Origin: Pseudomonas nitroreducens
GTDB lineage: Bacteria > Pseudomonadota > Gammaproteobacteria > Pseudomonadales > Pseudomonadaceae
Assembly: GCF_024170165.1 (NCBI RefSeq)
Contig: NZ_JALJXP010000007.1
Span: 62,001-126,000, forward strand
Length of the DNA: 64,000 nt
Direction of reading: 5' to 3'
The notes below the pieces were generated by a model. It had not been told where the DNA came from and ran no database searches. It worked only from the letters and a program-made list of their open reading frames with translations. Shown here one piece after another: positions 8,988-17,008 of this stretch; positions within the stretch are counted from its first letter, which is position 1, and the number at the start of each line of letters is the position of its first letter. The translations under genes were made by a program, and so were the position numbers.

Positions 8988-10781
8988 TCAGCCCTGTGCC
9001 GCGGCCAACTCCAGTCGCACCAGGAAGGAGGTACCGACGCCCGGACGGCTGTCGATCAGCAGTTCGCCCCCCATCGCCTCCACCAGGCTCCGCGACAGCG
9101 CCAGGCCCAGGCCGCTGCCACCCCGCCGCACCTGCTGGCTGTCCAACGGCTGAGCGAATGGATCGAACAACCCCTCCTGTAGCTCTGGAGCAATCCCCAC
9201 CCCCGTGTCTGTCACCTCGATCTGCACGCCGACCAACCCCTGGGCATGCCCGCGAGCCAGCAGACGCAGCCTGATGCTGCCCCTGTCGGTGAACTTCAGG
9301 GCGTTGCCAAGCAGATTATCCAGGACGATGCGCAGGGGTTGCGGGTCGCACCAGACGCGCGTCTGCAGCGCCAGTTCGAAATCCGCCTCCACCGCGATCC
9401 CCTTGGCCCGTGCCGGCTCGCTGAGCTTCTCCAGCTTGCGTTCGAGCATGACGCGCAGGTCGACTTCCTCGGCCACCAGCGGCAGTCGCCCGGCATCGGC
9501 ACGGCTGAGCATCTGCAGGTCATCGAGCACATGCAGCAAGTTGTTCGCCAGTGATCGCGCCACTCCCAGCGGCTCCCGGCGCAGATCGGGGTCGCCCTGG
9601 TTCAGCGCGAGGTCAAGCATGGCCGCGATGCTCTGCAAGGGGCCCTGCAATTCGCTGCCCATGCTGGCCAGGAACTGGCTCTTGCCGCGACTGACGGACT
9701 CCACGCGCGCATTGGTATTACGCAACACGCGGATCAGTTCATCGCGCTGGGTGATGTCGACCGCGCCGGTGATGGCACCGACCAGCACACCCTGGCTGTT
9801 GCGGTAAGGCCGGGACCAGAAGTGCACGACATGGCGTGCTGCGTTGCTGTGGAATTCGAGGTCGATGTCCAGCGGTTCGCCGCTGGCAATGATGTCCGTC
9901 AGTTGCTGGGCCAGCATCCGTCCCTCGCTCTGGCTGGCGAAGATTCCCAGGTCGGCCAGGGTGCTGCCGATCATCTCTTCCCGCGTCTTGCCCGGGATGG
10001 TATGGGCGGCTTTGTTGCAGTAGCGGATCCGGCCATCCAGGCCGCGCACGCTGATCGGATGCGGCAGGGCGTCGAGCATGCTGCGCATCAGGTCGAGCTC
10101 CAGCCGCTCTTCCTCTTCGAAGGGCGCGCCCTGGGGCTCCTCTTCCCGCACTCCGCCCTCGACCAACCCGTGGCGGCGACCGATATCGATCAGCTCCACC
10201 AGCGACTTGGCGTGCAACTTCTGCATCAGCCGCACCTTGTAGGTGCTCACGGTCTTGTCGCTGATCGACAGTTGCTCGGCGATGGCAATGTTGCTCAGGC
10301 CCCGCGCCAGCAACTGCAGGACGCTCAGCTCGCGAACCGAAAGCCCCTTGAGCAGCTCACCATGCCCGGCCTCCTCGGCCGCGCTGACACTGCCCAGCGC
10401 ATGACTGGGGAAATAGCTGTGCCCCTGGGCGATCGCCCGCACCGCTTCACGCACCGATTGGGGGTTCTCCTGCTTGCTGACGAATCCGGCAGCACCGGCG
10501 GTCAGGCAGCGTCCGGCGAAGTATTCGGAATCCTGCGAGGTCAGCACCAGCACCTTCACCGGCGACTCCTGCGCCACCAGGCGCTGCAGAACTTCCAGCC
10601 CGCCCAGCCGTGGAATCGACAGTTCGAGGATCATCAGGTCCGGCTTGCACAGGCGCACCTGTTGCAGCGCATCGGGCCCGTTGTCCGCCTCGCCGACCAC
10701 CTCGTGCCGGTCCGCTTCCATCATCAGCCGCAGCGCATGGCGGGTTACCGGTTGTTCATCGACGATCAGAATCCTGCTCAT
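8988..10781 (-). CDS. Response regulator-LuxR-PAS-histidine kinase fusion lacking both phosphotransfer residues
   Basis: The product has 597 residues. A NarL/BvgA-type receiver (1-120) begins ILIVDEQPVTRHALR and keeps the switch Thr81 and Lys103, but the phospho-acceptor position is Glu53 (LMILELSIP, codon GAA) instead of Asp. A LuxR-type HTH follows (about 145-205, SVRELSVLQLLARG and SDKTVSTYKVRL). A PAS domain covers about 228-345. The HisKA region reads ASMGSELQGPL, with Ser376 where the His of the H-box belongs. The ATPase domain looks intact (NLLGNALKF, DTGVGIAP, GGSGLGLAL). It is soluble, with no membrane segment. The order, with DNA binding placed between receiver and kinase, is unusual. 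It may be a signal-gated transcription factor using the ATPase as a switch. It interrupts the purine cluster, and whether it regulates that cluster is unknown. Confidence 0.85.
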   Translation of the reverse strand: MSRILIVDEQPVTRHALRLMMEADRHEVVGEADNGPDALQQVRLCKPDLMILELSIPRLGGLEVLQRLVAQESPVKVLVLTSQDSEYFAGRCLTAGAAGFVSKQENPQSVREAVRAIAQGHSYFPSHALGSVSAAEEAGHGELLKGLSVRELSVLQLLARGLSNIAIAEQLSISDKTVSTYKVRLMQKLHAKSLVELIDIGRRHGLVEGGVREEEPQGAPFEEEERLELDLMRSMLDALPHPISVRGLDGRIRYCNKAAHTIPGKTREEMIGSTLADLGIFASQSEGRMLAQQLTDIIASGEPLDIDLEFHSNAARHVVHFWSRPYRNSQGVLVGAITGAVDITQRDELIRVLRNTNARVESVSRGKSQFLASMGSELQGPLQSIAAMLDLALNQGDPDLRREPLGVARSLANNLLHVLDDLQMLSRADAGRLPLVAEEVDLRVMLERKLEKLSEPARAKGIAVEADFELALQTRVWCDPQPLRIVLDNLLGNALKFTDRGSIRLRLLARGHAQGLVGVQIEVTDTGVGIAPELQEGLFDPFAQPLDSQQVRRGGSGLGLALSRSLVEAMGGELLIDSRPGVGTSFLVRLELAAAQG

Positions 10782-10874
10782 ACCACCCCTCGGAACGGTT
10801 TTTTCCCCTCACTTCTTCTAGTCCAAATGCGCCCATCGCGCCTGCGACGCCTGAACAATCGGCTGATCGACAGG

Positions 10875-10903
10875 CAAAAAAAAGCCCGCAGTGTGGGCGG
10901 GCT
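10875..10903 (-). terminator. Intrinsic terminator after uraH
   Basis: On the minus strand AGCCCGC-N7-GCGGGCT is followed by eight T. It lies downstream of uraH and upstream of the sensor fusion. Confidence 0.88.
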
Positions 10904-10950
10904 GAGGAAGACTCCACGAAGAGTCCGGGGGGAAGTCCTACGGGCGGGGA

Positions 10951-11304
10951 CTAGCTGCCGCGGTAGGTGGAATAGCTGTAGGGGGAGATCAGCAGCGGCA
11001 CGTGGTAGTGGTCGCTTTCCGAGGCGATGCCGAAGCGCAGCACGACCTGGTCGAGGAACGCCGGCTGGGGCAGTTCGACGCCACGGGCACGGTAGTAGTC
11101 GCCGGCATTGAACAGCAGCTGGTAGACACCGGCGCGGAAATCCTCGCCCTGCAGCAGCGGCTCGTCGCAGCGGCCGTCGTCGTTGGTCACGCGGGTGGCG
11201 ATCAGCTCCAGCTGCTGGCCTTCGACGCGGAACAGCTCGATCTTGATGCCGTGGCCGGGGCAGCCGTGGGCGGAATCCAGTACGTGGGTGGTCAGGCGTC
11301 CCAT
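10951..11304 (-). CDS. uraH: 5-hydroxyisourate hydrolase (transthyretin-like)
   Basis: The product has 117 residues from ATG 11304, which starts the family motif RLTTHVLDSAHGCPG; the longer frame upstream is unrelated. It ends in YRGS, the C-terminal tetrapeptide that identifies 5-hydroxyisourate hydrolases, preceded by DHYHVPLLISPYSYSTYRGS. The enzyme opens 5-hydroxyisourate, the product of urate oxidase, to OHCU, the substrate of UraD. It is divergent from the puuE-uraD-allA-puuD operon, and the shared intergenic region has two TTGTATACAA palindromes, so both directions are probably co-regulated. Confidence 0.96.
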   Translation of the reverse strand: MGRLTTHVLDSAHGCPGHGIKIELFRVEGQQLELIATRVTNDDGRCDEPLLQGEDFRAGVYQLLFNAGDYYRARGVELPQPAFLDQVVLRFGIASESDHYHVPLLISPYSYSTYRGS

Positions 11305-11439
11305 GGGCTTATCGGTGTCCTGCGGCGGAGCCGGCCGACACCTTCCTCCTCTGTCTTGTTGATGCGAATGAGCGGGCCGCCATCGATGCAGCCCGCGGGG
11401 GCGTTTGGGTGAAGCGAATATACCCATCGGCACAATTGA

Positions 11440-11449
11440 TTGTATACAA
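11440..11449. promoter_or_regulatory. TTGTATACAA operator upstream of uraH
   Basis: This is a perfect 10-bp palindrome 136 bp upstream of the uraH start, in the uraH/puuE divergent region. An identical copy lies at 11634 and another before the urate permease at 15421. Confidence 0.6.
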
Positions 11450-11613
11450 AAAACTGATTCAAACTGCCAAAAAGCACCTCAGGCGCCCTCCAGGCAGCAG
11501 GCGCACAACGCCTCGCAAAGCCCGCCGAGCCCGTGCCAGGACAGGGCACACCCGGCCTCCACGCGCTAACGCACGCTGACGAATGGAATGAAACGACCGT
11601 TGCGCAGATTGTA

Positions 11614-11643
11614 TTTACAGACCGCCCCACATTTTGTATACAA
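11614..11643 (+). promoter_or_regulatory. puuE operon promoter overlapped by a TTGTATACAA operator
   Basis: TTTACA (11614-11619), 17-bp spacer and TATACA (11637-11642) make a plausible sigma70 promoter. The palindrome TTGTATACAA (11634-11643) covers the -10 box, as expected for a repressor site. Confidence 0.55.
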
Positions 11644-11714
11644 TGCACCCATCAACGGCAGCGCACAGTCCACCGACCCGGCGCCGACCGCCAACCACAA
11701 GAAGGAACACTGCA

Positions 11715-12650
11715 GTGAGCGCTGACTACCCACGCGACCTGATCGGTTACGGCAACAACATTCCCCACCCGCACTGGCCGAACGATGCGCGCATCGCCCT
11801 GTCCTTCGTCCTCAACTATGAAGAAGGCGGCGAGCGCAACATCCTCCATGGCGATGCCGAATCCGAAGCCTTCCTCTCCGAGATGGTGGCCGCCCAGCCG
11901 CTCAAGGGCGAGCGCAACATGTGCATGGAATCGCTGTACGAATACGGCAGCCGTGCCGGCGTGTGGCGCCTGCTCAAGCTGTTCCGCAAACACGACCTGC
12001 CGCTGACCGTGTTCGCCGTGGCCATGGCCGCCCAGCGCCACCCGGAGGCGATCCGCCAGATGGTCGCCGACGGCCACGAGATCTGCAGCCACGGCTACCG
12101 CTGGATCGACTACCAGTACATGGACCCGGAGCAGGAGCGCGAGCACATGTTCGAGGCCGTGCGCATCCTCACCGAGCTGACCGGCCAGCGCCCGCAGGGC
12201 TGGTACACCGGCCGCCTGGGCCCGAACACCCGGCGCATCGTCCGCGAGGACGGCAACTTCCTCTACGACTCCGATACCTACGACGACGACCTGCCCTACT
12301 GGGACCCGGCGAGCACCGCCGAGAAGCCGCACCTGGTGATCCCTTACACCCTGGACACCAACGACATGCGCTTCACCCAGGTGCAGGGCTTCAACAAGGG
12401 CGACGACTTCTTCGAATACCTGAAAGACGCCTTCGACGTGCTCTACGCCGAGGGTGCCGAGGGCGCGCCGAAGATGCTGTCGATCGGCATGCACTGCCGC
12501 CTGCTCGGCCGTCCGGCGCGTATGGCCTCGCTGGAGCGTTTCATCCAGTACGTTAAGGGTCACGAGAAGGTGTGGATCGCCCGCCGCGTCGACATCGCCA
12601 AGCACTGGCACGAGAACCACCCGTTCAAAGCGCAGGAGAACCAGGCATGA
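11715..12650 (+). CDS. puuE: Allantoinase, polysaccharide-deacetylase type
   Basis: The product has 311 residues from GTG 11715, with AAGGAA upstream; this start gives the family N-terminus SADYPRDLIGYGNNIPHPHW. It belongs to the NodB-like fold, with FVLNYEEGGERNILHGD, GHEICSHGYRWIDYQ and GWYTGRLGPNTRR as typical segments. Unlike metallo-amidohydrolase allantoinases, PuuE is metal-independent and hydrolyses allantoin to allantoate. It heads an operon with uraD (ATGA overlap), allA and puuD, and faces uraH across a regulatory region. Confidence 0.95.
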   Translation: MSADYPRDLIGYGNNIPHPHWPNDARIALSFVLNYEEGGERNILHGDAESEAFLSEMVAAQPLKGERNMCMESLYEYGSRAGVWRLLKLFRKHDLPLTVFAVAMAAQRHPEAIRQMVADGHEICSHGYRWIDYQYMDPEQEREHMFEAVRILTELTGQRPQGWYTGRLGPNTRRIVREDGNFLYDSDTYDDDLPYWDPASTAEKPHLVIPYTLDTNDMRFTQVQGFNKGDDFFEYLKDAFDVLYAEGAEGAPKMLSIGMHCRLLGRPARMASLERFIQYVKGHEKVWIARRVDIAKHWHENHPFKAQENQA

Positions 12651-13162
12651 GCCGCTTCCAGACCCTGACCCCGGCCAGCCTCGACCGCGCGGCATTCGTT
12701 ACCGCCTTCGCCGACATCTACGAGCACTCCCCGTGGGTCGCCGAGAAAGCCTATGACCTGGGCGTCGACGACAGCCTGAACGACATCGAACTGCTGCAGC
12801 AGCGCATGGCCGACATCCTTCTGTCCGCCAGCCATGAAGCGCAGTTGGCGCTGATCAACGCTCACCCGGACCTCGCCGGCAAGGCCGCCGTGCGCGGCGA
12901 ACTGACTGCCTCCAGCACCGCCGAACAGGCCGGCGCCGGCATCCAGGACTGCACCGCCGAGGAGTTCGCCCGCTTCACTGAACTCAACGACGCCTACAAG
13001 GCCAAGTTCGGCTTCCCCTTCATCAAGGCCGTGAAGGGCAGCAACCGCCACCAGATCCTCGCGGCGTTCGAAGAGCGCATCCACAACACGCCGGAGCAGG
13101 AGTTCCAGACTGCCCTGGCGGAGATCAACAAGATCGCGATGTTCCGCCTGCAGCAACTCTGA
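12647..13162 (+). CDS. uraD: OHCU decarboxylase
   Basis: The product has 171 residues, starting within the puuE stop (ATGA). The signature NAHPDLAGKAA carries the catalytic His, and GELTASSTAEQAGAGI and FPFIKAVKGSNRHQI follow, all standard for UraD. It decarboxylates 2-oxo-4-hydroxy-4-carboxy-5-ureidoimidazoline to S-allantoin, the third step of urate breakdown after PuuD and UraH. It works in the cytoplasm. Only 68 bp separate it from allA; in PAO1 (from memory) the allantoicase gene sits in that gap and it is missing here. Confidence 0.95.
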   Translation: MSRFQTLTPASLDRAAFVTAFADIYEHSPWVAEKAYDLGVDDSLNDIELLQQRMADILLSASHEAQLALINAHPDLAGKAAVRGELTASSTAEQAGAGIQDCTAEEFARFTELNDAYKAKFGFPFIKAVKGSNRHQILAAFEERIHNTPEQEFQTALAEINKIAMFRLQQL

Positions 13163-13230
13163 GCGAGCGGACCTTCACTCCCCTTCCCAGTGTCGGGGCC
13201 AATGTGAACAACGATATAAGAAGACCAGCC

Positions 13231-13737
13231 ATGCGTACCCTGAAGATCGAGCCGTTGACCAAGGAAGCCTTCGCCCCGTTCGGTGATGTCATCGAAACCG
13301 AAGGCAGTGATTTCTTCATGATCAACAACGGCTCCACCCGCCGTTATCACAAGCTCGCCACCGTCGAAACGGCGCAGCCCGATGACAAGGCGATCATCAG
13401 CATCTTCAGCGCCGAATCCCTGGAGATGCCGCTGCGCATCCGCATGCTGGAACGTCACCCGCAGGGCAGCCAGGCGTTCATTCCGCTGCTCGGCAACCAG
13501 TTTCTGATCGTGGTCGCGCCAGTTGGCGATGTACCTGTATCGGGTCTCGCCCGCGCTTTCCTGTCCAACGGCAAGCAGGGCGTCAATTACCACCGCGGCG
13601 TCTGGCACCACCCGGTGCTGACGATCGAAAAGCGGGATGACTTCCTGGTGGTCGATCGCAGCGGTTCTGGCAACAACTGCGACGAGCATTTCTTCACCGA
13701 GGACGAACAGCTCCTCCTCGACCCCCAAGCGAACTAA
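13231..13737 (+). CDS. allA: Ureidoglycolate lyase
   Basis: The product has 168 residues from ATG 13231, with AAGAAG nearby; a GTG at 13204 is less likely. Family motifs are LTKEAFAPFGDVIET at the N-terminus, RHPQGSQAFIPL, and the cupin-like VNYHRGVWHHPVL. It splits ureidoglycolate to glyoxylate and urea, the last step of allantoin use. In this cluster the enzyme that makes ureidoglycolate from allantoate is absent. Confidence 0.95.
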   Translation: MRTLKIEPLTKEAFAPFGDVIETEGSDFFMINNGSTRRYHKLATVETAQPDDKAIISIFSAESLEMPLRIRMLERHPQGSQAFIPLLGNQFLIVVAPVGDVPVSGLARAFLSNGKQGVNYHRGVWHHPVLTIEKRDDFLVVDRSGSGNNCDEHFFTEDEQLLLDPQAN

Positions 13738-13790
13738 TAAGAGAGGCCCGCGCAGCGCGACGGCGATGCCCGGGCAAGAGGTAAAAAACT

Positions 13791-15125
13791 GTGGAAGCAC
13801 ATCTCATCGAATGGCTGAACCTGCTGGTCCGCTGGATCCACATGATCGTGGGTATCGCGTGGATCGGCGCCTCGTTCTACTTCGTCTGGCTGGAAAACAA
13901 CCTCAACCGCGCTAACCCGCGCGAAGGGCTTTCCGGTGACCTCTGGGCGATCCATGGTGGCGGCATCTACCACCTGGAGAAGTACAAGCTCGCCCCGCCG
14001 AAAATGCCGGACAACCTGCACTGGTTCAAATGGGAGGCCTACTCCACCTGGATGTCGGGTGTCTGCCTGCTGACCATCGTGTTCTACCTGAACCCGACCC
14101 TGTACCTGATCGCTCCGGGCAGCGACCTGGCTCCGGCTGCCGCCGTGGCCATCGGCATCGGCTCGCTGATCGCCGGCTGGTTCGTCTACAGCACCCTGTG
14201 CGACTCGCCGCTGGGCAAGAAGCCCGCCCTGCTCGGCGCCATCCTGTTCGGCCTGCTGGTCCTCGCCGCCTACCTGCTCAGCCAGGTGTTCAGCGGTCGC
14301 GGTGCGTACCTGCACGTGGGCGCCATCATCGGCACCATCATGGTGGGCAACGTGTTCCGTGTGATCATGCCGGCCCAGCGCGCGCTGGTTAAGGCCATCG
14401 AGGAAGGCCGCGAGCCCGATCCGGTACTGCCGGCCAAGGGCCTGCTGCGTTCGCGCCACAACAACTACTTCACCCTGCCGGTGCTGTTCATCATGATCAG
14501 CAACCACTTCCCGAGCACCTACGGCAGCCACTACAACTGGCTGATCCTGACCTGCATCGCGGCGCTGGCGGTGATCGTGCGTCACTACTTCAACACCCGC
14601 CACAATGGCAACGGCATGGCCTGGGCCCTGCCCGCCGGCGCCGTCGGCATGATCGCCCTGGCGTTCGTCACCGGCCCGAACTTCCCCAGCAGTGACACCA
14701 CTGCCAGCGCCCAGCCGGCGAAGGTGGAGTACCAGCCGCTGCCGGAAACTGCCATCGGCGGCAAGACCCCGGCCGAACGCGCCAAGGACGAGGAAGCCGC
14801 CAAGGCTGCCGCTGCCCAGCAAGCCCAGGCTGCTCCGGCACAGGCTTCCACGGCCGGCTCGACCGAAGGCTTCGACAAGGTCCACCACGTCATCCAGGAA
14901 CGCTGCGCCGTGTGCCACTCGGCCAAGCCGACCAGCAACCTGTTCAGCACCGCGCCGGCTGGCGTGATGTTCGACACCCCGCAGCAGATCCAGCAGCTCG
15001 CCCCGCGCATCCAGGCGCAGGCCGTGGCCTCGCAGGTGATGCCGCTGGGCAACATCACCCAGATGACCCCGGAAGAGCGCAAGCTCGTCGGCGACTGGAT
15101 CTCCCGAGGCGCCCAGGTTAATTGA
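13791..15125 (+). CDS. puuD: Membrane-bound urate oxidase with fused cytochrome c domain
   Basis: The product has 444 residues from GTG 13791, with AAGAGGT upstream. The N-terminal part (about 1-300) is a multi-span membrane domain beginning WLNLLVRWIHMIVGIAWIGA, as in PuuD. A linker rich in Ala, Pro and Gln (about 305-360) leads to a C-terminal cytochrome c domain with a single heme site CAVCH and a distal Met candidate (SQVMPLGN). PuuD oxidises urate to 5-hydroxyisourate and passes electrons to the respiratory chain through the cytochrome, so no peroxide is made. It closes the operon, and a strong terminator follows 18 bp after the stop. Confidence 0.94.
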   Translation: MEAHLIEWLNLLVRWIHMIVGIAWIGASFYFVWLENNLNRANPREGLSGDLWAIHGGGIYHLEKYKLAPPKMPDNLHWFKWEAYSTWMSGVCLLTIVFYLNPTLYLIAPGSDLAPAAAVAIGIGSLIAGWFVYSTLCDSPLGKKPALLGAILFGLLVLAAYLLSQVFSGRGAYLHVGAIIGTIMVGNVFRVIMPAQRALVKAIEEGREPDPVLPAKGLLRSRHNNYFTLPVLFIMISNHFPSTYGSHYNWLILTCIAALAVIVRHYFNTRHNGNGMAWALPAGAVGMIALAFVTGPNFPSSDTTASAQPAKVEYQPLPETAIGGKTPAERAKDEEAAKAAAAQQAQAAPAQASTAGSTEGFDKVHHVIQERCAVCHSAKPTSNLFSTAPAGVMFDTPQQIQQLAPRIQAQAVASQVMPLGNITQMTPEERKLVGDWISRGAQVN

Positions 15126-15143
15126 GCCTGCGGCACGGCCAGG

Positions 15144-15172
15144 AAAACCGCACCTTCGGGTGCGGTTTTTTT
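15144..15172 (+). terminator. Intrinsic terminator after puuD
   Basis: AAACCGCACC-TTCG-GGTGCGGTTTTTTT has a 10-bp stem, UUCG tetraloop and T run. Confidence 0.95.
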
Positions 15173-15219
15173 ATGCCCGCGAGATGACGTGTGCCCACCA
15201 TGGCGCGGATATCGAACCG

Positions 15220-15285
15220 ATCGCGGACGAAGTCCGCTCCCACGCGAATGCCAAACCTGGCGTAGGAGCGGACTCTGTCCGCGAT
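15220..15285. repeat. Imperfect REP-like inverted repeat
   Basis: ATCGCGGACGAAGTCCGCTCC on the left is mirrored by GGAGCGGACTCTGTCCGCGAT on the right, with nested short hairpins in each arm. It lies in the 450-bp gap between puuD and the urate permease, which otherwise holds only the promoter and operator. Confidence 0.75.
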
Positions 15286-15420
15286 TGCTTTCCGCCGGAA
15301 CAAATGCCCCTGAAACAAAATATGTAGTCCACTCGACCAATGGCTACAAAAATGCCAACACCAGGAAACACGCGGCCTAGAGCCACGCAGCACCATGGAG
15401 ACAAAACGTGACCGACGAGT

Positions 15421-15466
15421 TGTATACAAAAATCGATTGAACGTAATACACATCGCGTTTATAAAG
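15421..15466 (+). promoter_or_regulatory. Urate permease promoter with TTGTATACAA operator
   Basis: TTGAAC (15438-15443), 17-bp spacer and TATAAA (15461-15466) form a good sigma70 promoter. The perfect palindrome TTGTATACAA (15421-15430) sits just upstream of the -35 box, a position that could allow activation or repression. Confidence 0.65.
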
Positions 15467-15577
15467 TCCCGCACCGCTTCACCCGCTCGGCCCCGGGGGT
15501 GAGATCGGCCAGTACTTCCCGGTTGTCGTGCCCGTCCGGCAACCAGCGACTGACAACAATAAAAACCGAGGTGTTGC

Positions 15578-16924
15578 ATGTCCGTGGTAACTGAGCGCTC
15601 CCATACCGGCTCGCCCGTCGACCAGCGTCTGCCCTTGCTGCAACTGCTGCTGGTCGGCTTTCAGCACGTTCTCCTGATGTATGGCGGCGCCGTCGCCGTC
15701 CCGCTGATCGTCGGCCAGGCCGCCGGTCTCTCCCGTGAGGAAATCGCCTTCCTGATCAACGCCGACCTGCTGGTCGCCGGCATCGCCACGCTCGTGCAAT
15801 CGCTGGGCATCGGCCCGGTGGGCATTCGCATGCCGGTGATGATGGGCGCCAGTTTCGCCGCCGTCGGCAGCATGGTCGCCATGGCCGGGATGCCCGGCGT
15901 GGGCATGACCGGCATCTTCGGCGCGACTATAGCCGCGGGCTTCTTCGGCATGCTCATCGCGCCGTTCATGAGCCGCATCGTGCGTTTCTTCCCGCCGCTG
16001 GTGACCGGCACCGTGATCACCTCCATCGGCATGTGCCTGTTCCCGGTGGCGATCAACTGGGCTGGTGGCGGCAAGGCCGCGGCCAATTTCGGCGCCATTG
16101 AATACCTCGCCCTGTCGTCCTTCGTGCTGGCGGTGATCCTGCTGATCAACCGTTTCATGAAGGGCTTCTGGGTCAACGTCTCGGTACTGATCGGCATGCT
16201 GCTGGGCTACATCATCGGCGCCAGCATGGGCATGGTCAGCCTCGACGGCATCGAGCAGCGTCCGTGGTTCGACGTGGTCACCCCGCTGCACTTTGGCGCG
16301 CCGGAATTCCATCTCGCGCCGGTACTGTCCATGTGCCTGGTGGTGGTGATCATCTTCGTCGAGTCCACCGGCATGTTCCTCGCCCTGGGCAAGATCACCG
16401 ACACCGAAATCTGCCCCAACCGCCTGCGCCGCGGCCTGCTGTGCGACGCCAGCGCTTCGTTCGTCGCCGGCTTCATGAACACCTTCACCCATTCCTCGTT
16501 CGCCCAGAACATCGGTCTGGTGCAGATGACCGGCGTGCGCAGCCGCTACGTCACCGCCGCCGCCGCGCTGTTCCTGATCGCCCTGTCGCTGCTGCCCAAG
16601 GCCGCCTTCCTGGTCGCCTCGATTCCGCCGGCAGTACTCGGTGGCGCCGGCATCGCCATGTTCGGCATGGTCGCCGCCAGCGGTATCCGCATCCTCCACG
16701 AAGCGGACATCGTCGACCGCCGCAACCAGCTGCTGGTGGCGGTGAGCATTGGCATGGGGATGGTGCCGGTGGTGCGTCCGGACTTCTTCGCCGCCCTGCC
16801 CCAGTGGATGGAGCCGATCACCCACAGCGGCATCGCCATGACCGCGATCTGGGCCGTGGTGCTGAACATCCTCTTCAACATCCTCGGCGAGCAAGGCCGC
16901 GACGCCCTCTGCGGGCATCACTGA
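15578..16924 (+). CDS. NCS2/NAT-family urate or xanthine permease
   Basis: The product has 448 residues; GTT-GC spacing upstream lacks a strong Shine-Dalgarno but ATG 15578 starts the conserved region. NAT-family marks are QH in the first helix (LLVGFQHVLLMYGG), FVESTGMFLALG with the conserved acidic residue, and the NAT signature QNIGLVQMTGVRSR. It resembles the urate-transporting branch (UacT type) more than the AzgA permease at 7.5 kb. It should bring urate or xanthine into the cell for PuuD. Its promoter carries the same palindrome as the catabolic operon. Confidence 0.9.
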   Translation: MSVVTERSHTGSPVDQRLPLLQLLLVGFQHVLLMYGGAVAVPLIVGQAAGLSREEIAFLINADLLVAGIATLVQSLGIGPVGIRMPVMMGASFAAVGSMVAMAGMPGVGMTGIFGATIAAGFFGMLIAPFMSRIVRFFPPLVTGTVITSIGMCLFPVAINWAGGGKAAANFGAIEYLALSSFVLAVILLINRFMKGFWVNVSVLIGMLLGYIIGASMGMVSLDGIEQRPWFDVVTPLHFGAPEFHLAPVLSMCLVVVIIFVESTGMFLALGKITDTEICPNRLRRGLLCDASASFVAGFMNTFTHSSFAQNIGLVQMTGVRSRYVTAAAALFLIALSLLPKAAFLVASIPPAVLGGAGIAMFGMVAASGIRILHEADIVDRRNQLLVAVSIGMGMVPVVRPDFFAALPQWMEPITHSGIAMTAIWAVVLNILFNILGEQGRDALCGHH

Positions 16925-16933
16925 GTCGTTTTC

Positions 16934-16991
16934 GCGGGCGTCTCCCGGACGCCCGCACCAAGCCGCGTCCAACTCCTTCGCGGCTTTTTTT
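16934..16991 (+). terminator. Double hairpin with intrinsic terminator
   Basis: A first hairpin, GCGGGCGTC/GACGCCCGC (16934-16956), is followed by AAGCCGCG/CGCGGCTT plus a run of T ending at 16991. Confidence 0.85.
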
Positions 16992-17008
16992 CGCCTGCGA
17001 TCCGGGGC

